64,000 nucleotides of DNA. It comes from CADEED01 sp020442965 (lineage in GTDB: Bacteria; Pseudomonadota; Gammaproteobacteria; Steroidobacterales; Steroidobacteraceae). The DNA lies in contig JAWLAH010000014.1 in NCBI GenBank assembly GCA_041395525.1, forward strand, positions 17,399 through 81,398, written 5' to 3'. The stretch's first letter is position 1. Every line of letters begins with the position of its first letter. The notes beneath the pieces are model-generated. The model did no database searches and had not been told where the DNA came from. It saw only the letters and a program-made list of their open reading frames with translations. This document shows positions 1 through 8,976 of this stretch, in pieces. A program made the position numbers and the translations under genes.

Positions 1-180
1 CAGGTTCTTCTGCTGCTCGAGCACCGTCTGACGCAGCATTACGGCGTCGTAGCGCTGATCTGCCAGCGACGCAATGAGTGCCAGCAGGGCAATCACCATC
101 GCACCGGCGCGCGCCAGCCACAGCAGTACATCCGCGGGAATCGCGGCGATCGACTCGAGGGTCATCTGCAATAGGTCCAT
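1..180 (-). CDS. Small membrane-anchored protein, 5' part only (possibly DUF2802)
   Basis: The gene starts with ATG at 180 and runs off the left edge, so only the first 60 residues are visible. They contain one hydrophobic segment (about residues 15-40, rich in Ala/Leu/Ile) followed by a polar, Gln-rich stretch that could begin a coiled coil. A weak GGAG motif precedes the start. In Pseudomonas a DUF2802 protein with an N-terminal membrane anchor ends the fliA-che-mot block, and this gene occupies the equivalent place after motD. The DUF2802 assignment rests mainly on that position and is uncertain. Its 5' leader carries the same 14-bp palindrome as flgB. Confidence 0.4.
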   Translation of the reverse strand, partial: MDLLQMTLESIAAIPADVLLWLARAGAMVIALLALIASLADQRYDAVMLRQTVLEQQKNL

Positions 181-194
181 GCACGCTCCACACT

Positions 195-208
195 GTCGGA
201 AATCCGAC
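195..208. repeat. 14-bp perfect palindrome, copy 1
   Basis: The sequence GTCGGAAATCCGAC is a perfect inverted repeat ending 15 bases upstream of the ATG at 180 on the minus strand. The same 14 bases occur at 34186-34199, just upstream of flgB. In RNA it could form a 5-bp stem with a four-base loop beside the ribosome binding site; in DNA it has the symmetry of a repressor site. Confidence 0.6.
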
Positions 209-258
209 GCACTCCAACACCTAACAGGAGGGGAGCAGGAATCGTGCCAGGATTCCGG

Positions 259-1215
259 TCAGGGGCCGGCAGCGTTCAGTACGTTGTCGACTGGCGACGC
301 GCTGTTGAGCGCACTGGTCGTCTCGAGGCTGGCAGCCGGAGGCGCATCGAAATTGCGCGGATCGGCGTTGCCGGGCAGATCACTCGCTGGAATGACGAAG
401 GCAACTCGGCGGTTGGCATTGCGACCTTCGGGTGTCGTATTGGGTTTGAGCGGCCGAAACTCCCCCAGGCCAACGACTGCCAGACGCGGCGCTGCCACAC
501 CGGTCGATCGAATCAGTCGCACGACACTTGCCGCGCGCGCCGCGGACAGTTCCCAATTGGAGGGAAAAGCGATTGTGTTGATCGGTTGATCGTCCGTATG
601 CCCCTCGACCCGAACCGGATTTGGCAGCGGTGCCAACGTCGCCCCAAGAGCCTGCAGCGGTGCAATGGCACGCGGCGAAAGCTCAGCGCTGCCACTCGCA
701 AAGAGAATATCGGTTCGAATCGCGACTTCTACATACTGGTCGTTCTGCTTCACTGCCACGATACCGGTACTGATCAGGTCACGCATCGACTTGCTGACTG
801 CCTCGGCAACACGTGTCAGCTCCGCCTCGCGGGCGTGCGCGGCGGCCAGCCGCACAAGATCGCGATCGCCGTTGATACTGTCGGTCTCGCGACCCGGATG
901 GCGCAGGCCCGTCGGCTGCTTGGAGCCGAGCGGTAGCGCTAGGGTCGAATTCGCTGGATTGGCGCCGACGGGATTATCCGGCTGGCTTGGCGTCGGTGCT
1001 GCTCGCAACTCGAGCGGCTCGGTGATCGAGGGTTCACCGCGAAACGCCACGCTGAGCGAGTCGGAGACCACGCGATACTTGCTCTCATTGACCGTCGACA
1101 TCGCGTACATGACGACGAAAAATGCTAACAACAGTGTGACCAGATCGCCATAGGGAATCGCCCACGCCTCGTGATTCTCGTGCTCGGCGTGGCGTTTGCG
1201 TCGGCGGCGCGCCAT
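259..1215 (-). CDS. motD: MotD, flagellar stator subunit (MotB family)
   Basis: This 318-residue inner-membrane protein is the peptidoglycan-anchoring half of the MotC-MotD proton channel. A basic N-terminus precedes one transmembrane helix (about 24-42) that contains the proton-carrying Asp24 in YGDLVTLLLAFF; the usual Ala of the YAD motif is Gly here. A long linker leads to a C-terminal OmpA-like domain with the EGHTDDQPI signature and an NRRV motif near the end. The start codon overlaps the motC stop by one base, so the two are translationally coupled. In Pseudomonas parA and cheW genes follow motD; here a short membrane-protein gene follows after 78 bp. Confidence 0.93.
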   Translation of the reverse strand: MARRRRKRHAEHENHEAWAIPYGDLVTLLLAFFVVMYAMSTVNESKYRVVSDSLSVAFRGEPSITEPLELRAAPTPSQPDNPVGANPANSTLALPLGSKQPTGLRHPGRETDSINGDRDLVRLAAAHAREAELTRVAEAVSKSMRDLISTGIVAVKQNDQYVEVAIRTDILFASGSAELSPRAIAPLQALGATLAPLPNPVRVEGHTDDQPINTIAFPSNWELSAARAASVVRLIRSTGVAAPRLAVVGLGEFRPLKPNTTPEGRNANRRVAFVIPASDLPGNADPRNFDAPPAASLETTSALNSASPVDNVLNAAGP

Positions 1216-1955
1216 CAGTGCAGATAACCGTGCAGCCTGGATTCGATCGACCGCGGATTCTCCCCCATGGCGATAGCGACCATGCCTTCGATGATCATCT
1301 CCCGCAGCTGCGCCTGCGCTGCGACAATGCCTTTGAGCTTGGCCGCGACCGGCAGGAAGAACAGATTCGCGAGCCCAATGCCGTACACGGTGGCCGTAAA
1401 GGCAGCAGCGATACCCGCGCCCAACTTGCTGGGATCAGCAAGGTTCTGCATGACCGCCATCAGGCCCAACACCGCACCAATGATGCCGAGGGTCGGCGAA
1501 TAGACACCCATGCCTTCGAACACTTTCGCCGCACGAGTGTCGGCGTGTTCACGCGATTCGAGTTCCACTTCGAGCGTGGTACGAATCGTCTCGGGCTCAT
1601 TGCCGTCCACGACCAACTGCAAGCCTTTGCGAATGAAATCGTCCGGCTCGCTGTCGATCATGGGCTCCAGCCCTAACAGCCCTTGCTTGCGTGCCAAGGT
1701 GCTCCATTCGGTGATCTTGCTTATCTGCGCCTCGCCGGCGAGTATCGGGGGCTTGAAGATCCAGCGAACTCGCCGCAGCGCATGGGTCAGTACCGACATC
1801 GGCGTCTGCACGAATATCGCCGCGAACGTCCCCACCACCACGATCATGAAAGCGGCACCAGAGAGCAGCGCCTTGACGCCTGCGCCCTTCAGGATCGCAC
1901 CGACTACGATCGAAACGCCCGCGAGCACCAGGCCGGCAATGGTGAGAATATCCAT
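1215..1955 (-). CDS. motC: MotC, flagellar stator subunit (MotA family)
   Basis: This is the four-helix ion-channel subunit that pairs with MotD and drives rotation by contacting FliG. I chose the ATG at 1955 (246 residues, starting MDILTIAG), four bases after the fliA stop, because upstream extension would run into fliA. The cytoplasmic loop (ARKQGLLGLE) keeps the charged residues that in MotA face FliG, and the conserved TLGIIGAVLGLM channel helix is intact. This indicates a working stator even though fliG is not in the window. In Pseudomonas cheY-cheZ-cheA-cheB lie between fliA and motC; none is present here. Confidence 0.92.
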   Translation of the reverse strand: MDILTIAGLVLAGVSIVVGAILKGAGVKALLSGAAFMIVVVGTFAAIFVQTPMSVLTHALRRVRWIFKPPILAGEAQISKITEWSTLARKQGLLGLEPMIDSEPDDFIRKGLQLVVDGNEPETIRTTLEVELESREHADTRAAKVFEGMGVYSPTLGIIGAVLGLMAVMQNLADPSKLGAGIAAAFTATVYGIGLANLFFLPVAAKLKGIVAAQAQLREMIIEGMVAIAMGENPRSIESRLHGYLH

Positions 1956-1959
1956 CGAA

Positions 1960-2694
1960 CTAGCCAGTCTCTGGCGAGCGATCGCGCCAATCAATCAGCC
2001 GCGCTTTGAGGCGCGTCAACGCCTGCCCATGAATCTGACAAACGCGTGATTCGCTGACCTGAAGCACGAGTCCGATTTCTTTCAGGTTCAATTCCTCATC
2101 GTAGTAGAGCGACATGACCAGCCGTTCACGCTCCGGCAAGCCAGTGACGGCCAATGCCAGCGCCTGACGAAATCCGTCGTCGACGAGGTCGCGGAAGGGG
2201 TCCGCCTCTGGATCGGCGCAATCGCGAGTGCCGCCCTCGTCGTCGTCAAGGTTCGCGATCTGACAACCCGCAGCATCCTGCACGATTCGATGGTAGTCCT
2301 CGAGCGGCATACCCATGTGGGCGGCTATCTGCGTGTCGCGCGCTTCCTGACCCAGCTCAGCTTCGAGCTCACGAATGGCATTGGCCACGTCGCGCGCCTT
2401 GCGATGCACCGACCGGGGCGCCCAATCCAACTTCCGCAGGCCATCGAGCATGGCACCGCGGATGCGGATGCCGGCGAACGTTTCGAAACTGGCGCCGCGA
2501 CCGCTCGAGAAGTTAGCCGCAGCCTCCAATAACCCGAGCATGCCGGCCTGGATGAGGTCGTCCACCTCGACCGTGGACGGCAAGCGGCCGGCCAAATGAT
2601 AGGCAATGCGCTTCACCAGAGCAGCATGCTGCAGCACGAGCGCTTCGGTAGCGCGCCCGTCATGCTGCACGGCATATGCAGTAACTGCATTCAT
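1960..2694 (-). CDS. fliA: FliA, flagellar sigma factor sigma-28
   Basis: This 244-residue sigma-70 family factor directs late flagellar transcription (fliC, fliS, flgM). Region 2 (DDLIQAGMLGLLEAA; FETFAGIRIRGAMLDGLR) and region 4 with its helix-turn-helix (LNLKEIGLVLQVSESRV) are both recognisable, and the length is typical. Its ATG overlaps the flhG stop (ATGA, 2691-2694). FliA should be held inactive by FlgM (35263-35583) until the hook is complete. A weak sigma-28-like site lies inside flhG, about 90 bp upstream. Confidence 0.96.
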   Translation of the reverse strand: MNAVTAYAVQHDGRATEALVLQHAALVKRIAYHLAGRLPSTVEVDDLIQAGMLGLLEAAANFSSGRGASFETFAGIRIRGAMLDGLRKLDWAPRSVHRKARDVANAIRELEAELGQEARDTQIAAHMGMPLEDYHRIVQDAAGCQIANLDDDEGGTRDCADPEADPFRDLVDDGFRQALALAVTGLPERERLVMSLYYDEELNLKEIGLVLQVSESRVCQIHGQALTRLKARLIDWRDRSPETG

Positions 2695-3551
2695 CTCACG
2701 AGCTCGAGTCGCACCGACGGTCTCCTCACCAAGCGCTCGACAAAAAATTCCAGGTGGCCGCGAGGACCCTCCGCCACGGGCCAGGTATCGGCCACTTGAG
2801 CTAGGCGCTTGAGGGCGGCGGATGCCTTTGAGGTGGGATAAGTGCTGACAACGGGACGCTGTTCACGAACCGATGCGGCCAGATACGCGTCTTCCGGAAT
2901 CTCGCCGACATAATCCAGCACAACGTCGAGAAAGCGATCTGTGACCCGCACGAGCTTGCCGAACAACCGTTGACCGGCACCGGCACTGGGACTGCGATTG
3001 GCCAGCACCCGGAACTGCGTCACACCGTGGTCGCGCGACAGAACCTTGATCAACGCATAGGCATCGGTGAGCGATGCTGGTTCATCGCAGATTACGACCA
3101 GTACCTGTTGCGCCGCTTGCGTGAAAGTGAGCACGCTATTGCCGATGCCCGCTGCGGTGTCGATCAACAGGACATCGACTTGCGTAGTGAGATCACTGAA
3201 GGCTTGTACCAAACCCGCGTGCTCGCGCTGCAACAGTGCCGCCATGTTGGCAAGTCCGCTGGCCGCTGGCAGCACCGCGAACCCCAGTGCGGTCTCGGTG
3301 ACTGCATCATCGAGCGTGCATTCGCCAGCCAGTACGTGAGCCAGTGTATGCCGCGGGGTGATGCCCAGAAACACATCGACATTGGCAAGGCCCAGGTCGC
3401 CATCCAGCAATAGCACCTTGCGCTTTCGAGCAAGCTGCGTCGCAAGATTGATCGCGACGGTAGTCTTGCCGACGCCTCCTTTGCCACCGGTAACTGCGAT
3501 GACCTGAACCGGCGACACGGCCTGACTCGATGGTAGTCCTGTCTTGCGCAT
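2691..3551 (-). CDS. flhG: FlhG/FleN, MinD-like ATPase controlling flagellar number
   Basis: This ParA/MinD-family ATPase counterbalances FlhF, limits polar flagellar number and, in Pseudomonas, antagonises FleQ. The deviant Walker A motif GGKGGVGKTT lies near the N-terminus, followed by LLLDGDLGLANVDV and the Walker B sequence VDVLLIDTAAG. I placed the start at 3551 (MRKTGLPSS, 286 residues), with an AGGGG upstream, by analogy with the short leader of Pseudomonas FleN. An ATG at 3578 would overlap the flhF stop by 14 bp and is the alternative. It follows flhF directly and is coupled to fliA. Confidence 0.92.
   Translation of the reverse strand: MRKTGLPSSQAVSPVQVIAVTGGKGGVGKTTVAINLATQLARKRKVLLLDGDLGLANVDVFLGITPRHTLAHVLAGECTLDDAVTETALGFAVLPAASGLANMAALLQREHAGLVQAFSDLTTQVDVLLIDTAAGIGNSVLTFTQAAQQVLVVICDEPASLTDAYALIKVLSRDHGVTQFRVLANRSPSAGAGQRLFGKLVRVTDRFLDVVLDYVGEIPEDAYLAASVREQRPVVSTYPTSKASAALKRLAQVADTWPVAEGPRGHLEFFVERLVRRPSVRLELVR
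2785..2812 (-). promoter_or_regulatory. Weak sigma-28-like promoter inside flhG, upstream of fliA
   Basis: Read on the minus strand, TCAA is followed after 16 bases by GCCGATAC. The -10 element is near-perfect, but the spacer is one base longer than in the other sigma-28 sites here. It lies about 90 bp before fliA and could autoregulate fliA-motC-motD. Chance occurrence inside coding sequence is possible. Confidence 0.3.
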
Positions 3552-3564
3552 GGCCAGTTCGCCC

Positions 3565-4725
3565 CTATGCGGCGACATGTTCAACACCGGCACGCCCCTC
3601 GGACGCGGGTTGGTAGCCGTCACTACCTGCTAGGTCGACGCAGGCCAAGCGGTACGCTCGCCCGACCAAGTCCGCCTGGCGCGCCGGCAGTAGATCGCGA
3701 GGAATGCCCGGACCAGTGCTGACATAGGCAACCGGCAGCGACGCGCGAATCGCGGCTGACAGGACGGCGCCGAGCGACGCCGCTTCATCAAGCCTGGTCA
3801 GAACACAGGCGCTCGGCGTCAGCGACGCGCAGCGGGCAAAGAGCTCATCGAGCACTCTCGGTTGCGCGCTTGCCGGCGCTACCAATACGGTGTCGATGCT
3901 GCTGCTGGCGCTGCGCCAGCTCGCGAGGGACTTGTACGATTGATCGTCGTGAACACGCACGCCGCCAGTATCGATCAGCACGAGCTCGTATTCGGCCAAC
4001 GACCGCAGGGTATCCGCCAACTCACGTGGATGATCCACACTCTCGATCCTTGCTCCTAACAAGCTGCCGAATACTTGCAATTGCTCGCGCGCACCGATAC
4101 GTGTCACATCGGTCGATACCAGCGCAATGCGACGGCCGTCACCGCGTCCGATCCAGCGCGCCGCGAGTTGCGCCAACAGCGTTGTCTTGCCGACCCCGGA
4201 CGGGCCAACGAACATGAGGCGTCCGCCGCGCTCCAGCCAACGCTCATCCAGGGTCGAGATGCGACTTGTGAGCGCATGCAGAGCGGCCGGTAGCGCACGA
4301 GCTGTCTCGGTATCCTGCGGTAGCTGCTCGATCAGCTGCGCAGCGAGGTCGCCCGCCAGTCCGAGGCGAGCCAGATCGACTTGCAGCGTCGCGTGGATCG
4401 AGCGGGCAGCAGCCGAGCTCTCGCGCCCCGGGCGGGGCAGGCGTGACTCGAGAATGTGACGCAGATTTCTGAGTTCCGCCGCGAGCGCGTCGTTGACGCT
4501 CGCAATGGCAGCGCTCGGCGGCGCGACCAACTGCGTGGGTGCGCCCGGCGGGCTGACTCTTGTGCTATCGACCGGTGCGCCGCGCACCGCATCGAGCCCG
4601 GCGACCACTTCGACCTCATTGCCGGTGCGCCGCGACGACAGAATGATGGCGTCTGGCCCCATGGCGTCACGAACCTGCACCAGCGCACTGCGCATATCAG
4701 CCGCACGATAATGACGAATCTTCAT
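3565..4725 (-). CDS. flhF: FlhF, SRP-type GTPase for polar flagellar placement
   Basis: This 386-residue protein marks the cell pole and starts flagellar assembly there. It has the usual three parts: a basic N-terminal region starting MKIRHYRAADMR, a middle helical domain, and a C-terminal SRP-like NG GTPase domain. The P-loop GPSGVGKTT spans about residues 174-182 and is followed by the LVSTDVTRIGAREQL insertion-box region. The G3 motif reads LIDTGG, where the family normally has DTAG. It lies between flhA (21-bp gap) and flhG, the conserved order in polar flagellates. Confidence 0.94.
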   Translation of the reverse strand: MKIRHYRAADMRSALVQVRDAMGPDAIILSSRRTGNEVEVVAGLDAVRGAPVDSTRVSPPGAPTQLVAPPSAAIASVNDALAAELRNLRHILESRLPRPGRESSAAARSIHATLQVDLARLGLAGDLAAQLIEQLPQDTETARALPAALHALTSRISTLDERWLERGGRLMFVGPSGVGKTTLLAQLAARWIGRGDGRRIALVSTDVTRIGAREQLQVFGSLLGARIESVDHPRELADTLRSLAEYELVLIDTGGVRVHDDQSYKSLASWRSASSSIDTVLVAPASAQPRVLDELFARCASLTPSACVLTRLDEAASLGAVLSAAIRASLPVAYVSTGPGIPRDLLPARQADLVGRAYRLACVDLAGSDGYQPASEGRAGVEHVAA

Positions 4726-4746
4726 AGCTCCATCGCTCCAGTAAAA

Positions 4747-6807
4747 TCAGCGTCCGACAGCGGTAACCAGCCGCACCTTTCGCGTCTCGGGAATCTCGTT
4801 CCAGGCGAGCACGTACAGACTCGGTACCGTCACCCGCAGGAAGCGCGACAGCGTCGCTCGCAGGTTCGGCGGCGTCAGTAGCACCGCCGGCTGACCGCCA
4901 CGTTCCTGACGCTGCGCCGCATCCACCAGACTCTGTTGCAAGCGCTCTGCCAACCCAGGCTCAAGACCCGGTGTCGTCGTCGCATTTCCGGCCAGGGAAT
5001 TCGACAGCAATCGTTCGAGCTCCGGATCGAGGGTGATCACCGGCAGCTCTTCTCCGAGCCCGGCGATGTCCTGCACGATCTGCCTGCCGAGTGCTACGCG
5101 CACCTGCGCGATCAACAATTGTGGGTCCTGCGTGCGTGGCGCTGCTTCCGCCAGCGCCTCGAGGACTGCGCGCGAATTGCGCACGGGCACACGCTCGGCG
5201 AGCAAGCCCTGCATGACGCGCACGATGACAGCGAGCGGCAGAACTTTCGGCACCAGGTCCTCCACGAGTTTCGGCGCGGATTTTGCGAGCGTCTTGAGCA
5301 ATTGCTCCGCCTCCTCGTGGCCAAACAACTCGTGCGCGTGCGTGAGCATCAGATTGGATAGATGGGTAGCAACCACTGTGCTGGCGTCCACGACCGTGTA
5401 GCCCAGCGACTGCGCGTGCTCGCGCAAACCCGTGTCGATCCAGGTCGCGTCCATACCGAACGTGGGATCGCGCGTCGCGATTCCCTGCAATGCGCCCAAC
5501 ACCCTGCCCGGATTGATGGCGAGTTCACGCTCTGGATAGACAACCCCCTCGCCGATCGGAACACCGGCGAGATTGATTCGATAGGCGTTCGGCCCGAGTT
5601 CGAGGTTGTCGCGAATGTGCACCGCCTGCACCAGAAAGCCGAGGTCCTGCGAGAGCTTGCGACGTACCCCGCGAATGCGCGCCAGCAGGTCGCCGCCCTG
5701 AGTTCGATCGACCAACGGCACCAGTCGGTAGCCCACCTCGAGCGCCAGCGGATCCACCGGCCGCACATCGTCCCAGGTAAGCTCCTTTGATTCAGGCGCG
5801 GCCGGCAAGACTTCCGGTTCCACCACCGGCTCGGGTATCGCAGCGGCCGAACGCTGGCCTACCCACCAGGCACCCAGGCCACAAACGACGGCCATCGTGA
5901 TGAACGCCACGTTGGGCATGCCGGGAATTACGCCCAGTACGCCGAGTACCGCAGCCACAATCGCCAGTGGCCGTGTCTGTCCGAACAGCTGGCGCGACAG
6001 TTCGCCGCCCATGTCCTGATCGCGCGACAGACGAGTCACGAGAATCGCCACCGCGACTGACAACAGCAGTCCGGGAATCTGCGCGACCAACCCGTCGCCG
6101 ATCGTCAACAGCGTATAGATGCGGGCAGCCTCGCCGAATGGTAGCGAATGCATGCCGACGCCAATTGCGAGTCCGCCGATCAGGTTGATCATCAGCACCA
6201 GAATTCCGGCGATCGCATCGCCACGAACGAACTTGCTGGCGCCGTCCATCGAACCATAGAAATCCGCTTCCGCGCGTACTTCCGCACGCCGCAAGCGCGC
6301 TTCATCCTGCGTGATCACGCCGGCGCCAACGTCGGCATCGATCGCCATCTGTTTGCCGGGCATCGCGTCGAGCGTAAAACGCGCGCTGACCTCTGACACA
6401 CGACCCGCGCCTTTGGTGACCACGACGAAATTGATGATCGTCAAGATGATGAACACCACGGCACCCACCGCATAATTCCCGCCGATCACGAATTCACCAA
6501 ACGACGCGATCACATGGCCCGCGGCGCCGGAACCCTCGTGTCCGCGCAGCAACACAACGCGCGTCGAGGCGACGTTCAAAGCGAGGCGCAGCAAGGTCAC
6601 TAACAGCAGTACCGTTGGGAAGATCGCGAAGTCGAGTGGCCGGCGGACGTTGAATACTGATACGAGAATGACGAGCGACAGCGCGATGTTGAACGTGAAC
6701 AGTACGTCGAGGGCAAATGCAGGCAGTGGCACGATCATCATTGCCAGGATCGACAGCAAGACGATCGGGGCGCCCAGCCCGGACGTGAGGAATTGACGCG
6801 GCGTCAC
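4747..6807 (-). CDS. flhA: FlhA, flagellar type III export gate protein
   Basis: This 686-residue protein forms the nonameric ring of the flagellar export gate. The N-terminal half carries eight hydrophobic segments and the conserved cytoplasmic FHIPEP-region loop around DAMPGKQMAID. The C-terminal half is the soluble docking domain for chaperone-substrate complexes. The start is GTG at 6807, overlapping the flhB stop by four bases (GTGA). Length and domain order are normal. Confidence 0.97.
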   Translation of the reverse strand: MTPRQFLTSGLGAPIVLLSILAMMIVPLPAFALDVLFTFNIALSLVILVSVFNVRRPLDFAIFPTVLLLVTLLRLALNVASTRVVLLRGHEGSGAAGHVIASFGEFVIGGNYAVGAVVFIILTIINFVVVTKGAGRVSEVSARFTLDAMPGKQMAIDADVGAGVITQDEARLRRAEVRAEADFYGSMDGASKFVRGDAIAGILVLMINLIGGLAIGVGMHSLPFGEAARIYTLLTIGDGLVAQIPGLLLSVAVAILVTRLSRDQDMGGELSRQLFGQTRPLAIVAAVLGVLGVIPGMPNVAFITMAVVCGLGAWWVGQRSAAAIPEPVVEPEVLPAAPESKELTWDDVRPVDPLALEVGYRLVPLVDRTQGGDLLARIRGVRRKLSQDLGFLVQAVHIRDNLELGPNAYRINLAGVPIGEGVVYPERELAINPGRVLGALQGIATRDPTFGMDATWIDTGLREHAQSLGYTVVDASTVVATHLSNLMLTHAHELFGHEEAEQLLKTLAKSAPKLVEDLVPKVLPLAVIVRVMQGLLAERVPVRNSRAVLEALAEAAPRTQDPQLLIAQVRVALGRQIVQDIAGLGEELPVITLDPELERLLSNSLAGNATTTPGLEPGLAERLQQSLVDAAQRQERGGQPAVLLTPPNLRATLSRFLRVTVPSLYVLAWNEIPETRKVRLVTAVGR

Positions 6808-7907
6808 GTGAGCACCGGTGGCGTTGGTGGTGTGTTACCGCTATCGCGGGCGGCACGCACCTGGTAGACGTAGGTCAGCACTTGAGCAACGACCACATAG
6901 AGATCGGCCGGCACCTCGCCGCCGATGTCGACCGAACCGTGCAAGGCGCGCGCGAGCGGCGGCGCTGCGACCAAAGGCACGCCATGCTCGGTCGCCAGTT
7001 CGCGTATGCGAGCGGCAACAAGGTCGACGCCTTTCGCCACGACGATCGGGGCGCGCATTCTGGAATCGTCGTAGCGCAGCGCTACGGCGTAGTGGGTCGG
7101 GTTGGTGACCACTACATCGGCCAGAGGAACATCCTGCATCATGCGATTGCGCGCCATCGCCTGTTGCAAACTGCGGATGCGCCCCTTGATCTCGGGCGAT
7201 CCTTCCGACTCTCTCATCTCGCGACGAATCTCATCGCGAGACATTTTCAATTCAGTGCTGTGCCGCCACAGTTGGTAGGGCACGTCGATGGCCGCGATCA
7301 TCGCGAGCGCACAGACCAACGTCAGCAAGGCCTTGGCGCACAGCCCCCCCGCCGCGACGATCCCTGCGGAGGTGGCGACGCTGCCGAGCGACAACAGCGC
7401 CGCCAGGTCGCTCCGCAACAGGAAGTAGGCGATCAGTCCAACCAGTGAGAGCTTGGCTATACCCTTGCCCAGCTCGACCAGCGTACGCGAAGAAAACATT
7501 CGGCCGATTCCGGCCACCGGATCGAGTCGTTCGAACTTCGGCGCAAGGGCTTCTACCGAGAAGTTCCAACCACCGATCAGCAGCGGCGTCGACAGAGCAG
7601 CCACCATCGTGGCCAGGAACACGGGCGCGACCGCCCACAGAGCAGCCGCGAACGATTGCGACAGCAGCGTTGTCAATCGGTCAGGATCAACGCTTTCCGC
7701 ACCCGCGATCACGAGTCCATCACGCATCATCCCCGCCATGCGCGATCCTAACGAGTCACCCAACATGTACAGAGTGATGGCGGCGGCGATCATCACGCCG
7801 GCGCTCGACAGATCGACGGAACGCGGCACTTGACCGCGCTTGCGCGCCTCCTCCAGACGTTTTGGTGTCGGACGCTCGGTTCGTTCCTGGCCATCGCTTT
7901 CAGCCAC
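6804..7907 (-). CDS. flhB: FlhB, export substrate-specificity switch
   Basis: FlhB (367 residues) sits beside FlhA and switches export from rod/hook to filament proteins when FliK signals hook completion. The N-terminus has the family signature ERTERPTPKRLEEARKRG, then four transmembrane helices. The cytoplasmic domain contains the self-cleavage site NPTH (in VVTNPTHYAVALRY), so auto-cleavage should occur. It starts 3 bp after the fliR stop. Confidence 0.97.
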   Translation of the reverse strand: MAESDGQERTERPTPKRLEEARKRGQVPRSVDLSSAGVMIAAAITLYMLGDSLGSRMAGMMRDGLVIAGAESVDPDRLTTLLSQSFAAALWAVAPVFLATMVAALSTPLLIGGWNFSVEALAPKFERLDPVAGIGRMFSSRTLVELGKGIAKLSLVGLIAYFLLRSDLAALLSLGSVATSAGIVAAGGLCAKALLTLVCALAMIAAIDVPYQLWRHSTELKMSRDEIRREMRESEGSPEIKGRIRSLQQAMARNRMMQDVPLADVVVTNPTHYAVALRYDDSRMRAPIVVAKGVDLVAARIRELATEHGVPLVAAPPLARALHGSVDIGGEVPADLYVVVAQVLTYVYQVRAARDSGNTPPTPPVLT

Positions 7908-7910
7908 ACA

Positions 7911-8693
7911 TCACCGCTGCGTCAACTGCGAAATGTCGCGGGTGAAGGCAAAGCCGCGCTGTAACAACTCGAGGAAGCTCGCCTGCATCTGAGGTAGCCC
8001 GACCAGCAGGATGACGAGCCCCAGCACGAGTGATACCGGAAAGCCGACTGCGAACAAGTTGAACGATGGCGCGGCGCGGCTCATGACCCCGAACGACAGA
8101 TTCACGATCAGTAGCGCGGCAACTCCCGGCAACGCCACCGTGACAGCGCCGCTGAACAGATTGCCACCCCACACGACGACGCTCCACAGCGTTTGCCGAT
8201 CGAGGCCCGTCGCAGCAAGTGGCAGGGTCTGAAAGCCGTGCACCAGTATTTCGATCAGCGCCAGATGACCGCCCAATGCGAGAAAGGTCATCGTCACCAG
8301 GATGGTATAGAACTGCCCGATCGCCGGCGTCCCAGTGCCGCGCAGTGGATCTTGGTTCAACGCAAAAGACAGCCCCATACTATTGGCTAACACCTGACCA
8401 CCAAGTGTCAGTGCGTCGAAGACGAGCTGCAGAACGAATCCCAGCGTCAGCCCGATCAGCAATTGTTGTGCCGTGATAACGACACCTGCCGCACTGAACG
8501 GGCTGGCTGTCGGGGCGCGGACGAGTGGCGCGACCAACAGCGTCATCGCGAGAGTCAGCGCCACGCGAACGCGCGCCGGCACGTAACGCGCCGCGAAGAT
8601 CGGCGCAATCATGAAGCATGCGCCAATGCGGACGAACGGCCAGAACGCTTGTGCCAGCCAGGCTTCGAGTTGACCCATCTGAATTTGCAGCAT
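7911..8693 (-). CDS. fliR: FliR, flagellar export gate membrane protein
   Basis: FliR is a polytopic component of the FliPQR export gate. I chose the ATG at 8693 (260 residues); a TTG at 8705 would add four residues. Six hydrophobic segments are visible, with the family-typical ARYVPARVRVALTLAM stretch after the first helix and a glycine-rich GLTLGFVLQLVFDAL region. It lies between fliQ and flhB as usual. Confidence 0.95.
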   Translation of the reverse strand: MLQIQMGQLEAWLAQAFWPFVRIGACFMIAPIFAARYVPARVRVALTLAMTLLVAPLVRAPTASPFSAAGVVITAQQLLIGLTLGFVLQLVFDALTLGGQVLANSMGLSFALNQDPLRGTGTPAIGQFYTILVTMTFLALGGHLALIEILVHGFQTLPLAATGLDRQTLWSVVVWGGNLFSGAVTVALPGVAALLIVNLSFGVMSRAAPSFNLFAVGFPVSLVLGLVILLVGLPQMQASFLELLQRGFAFTRDISQLTQR

Positions 8694-8706
8694 GGCTCGC
8701 GTCAAC

Positions 8707-8976
8707 TCAGTTGATATAGCCAGGAATCGACTGGATCAGCTCACGGGTGTAGCTGATCATCTGCCGCAGCATCCACGGGCCTGCTAACAGCAGAACCGCC
8801 GCCATTGCCATGAGTTTGGGAATGAACGACAACGTCATCTCATTGATTTGCGTGGCGGCCTGGAACAGACCCACCAACAAGCCGACTGCCAACGCGACCA
8901 GCAGCAGAGGCGCCGCCAGCATGATCGTCATTTCCAGCGCGTGGCGGCCGATATTGAGTACGGTCTCGGGCGTCAT
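8707..8976 (-). CDS. fliQ: FliQ, flagellar export gate protein
   Basis: This 89-residue protein has two transmembrane helices and starts MTPETVLNIGRHALEM; the signature QINEMTLSFIPKL follows the first helix. The ATG at 8976 overlaps the fliP stop (ATGA). Four FliQ copies assemble around FliP and FliR in the export gate. An upstream extension of 14 residues would lie inside fliP and is not supported. Confidence 0.96.
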   Translation of the reverse strand: MTPETVLNIGRHALEMTIMLAAPLLLVALAVGLLVGLFQAATQINEMTLSFIPKLMAMAAVLLLAGPWMLRQMISYTRELIQSIPGYIN

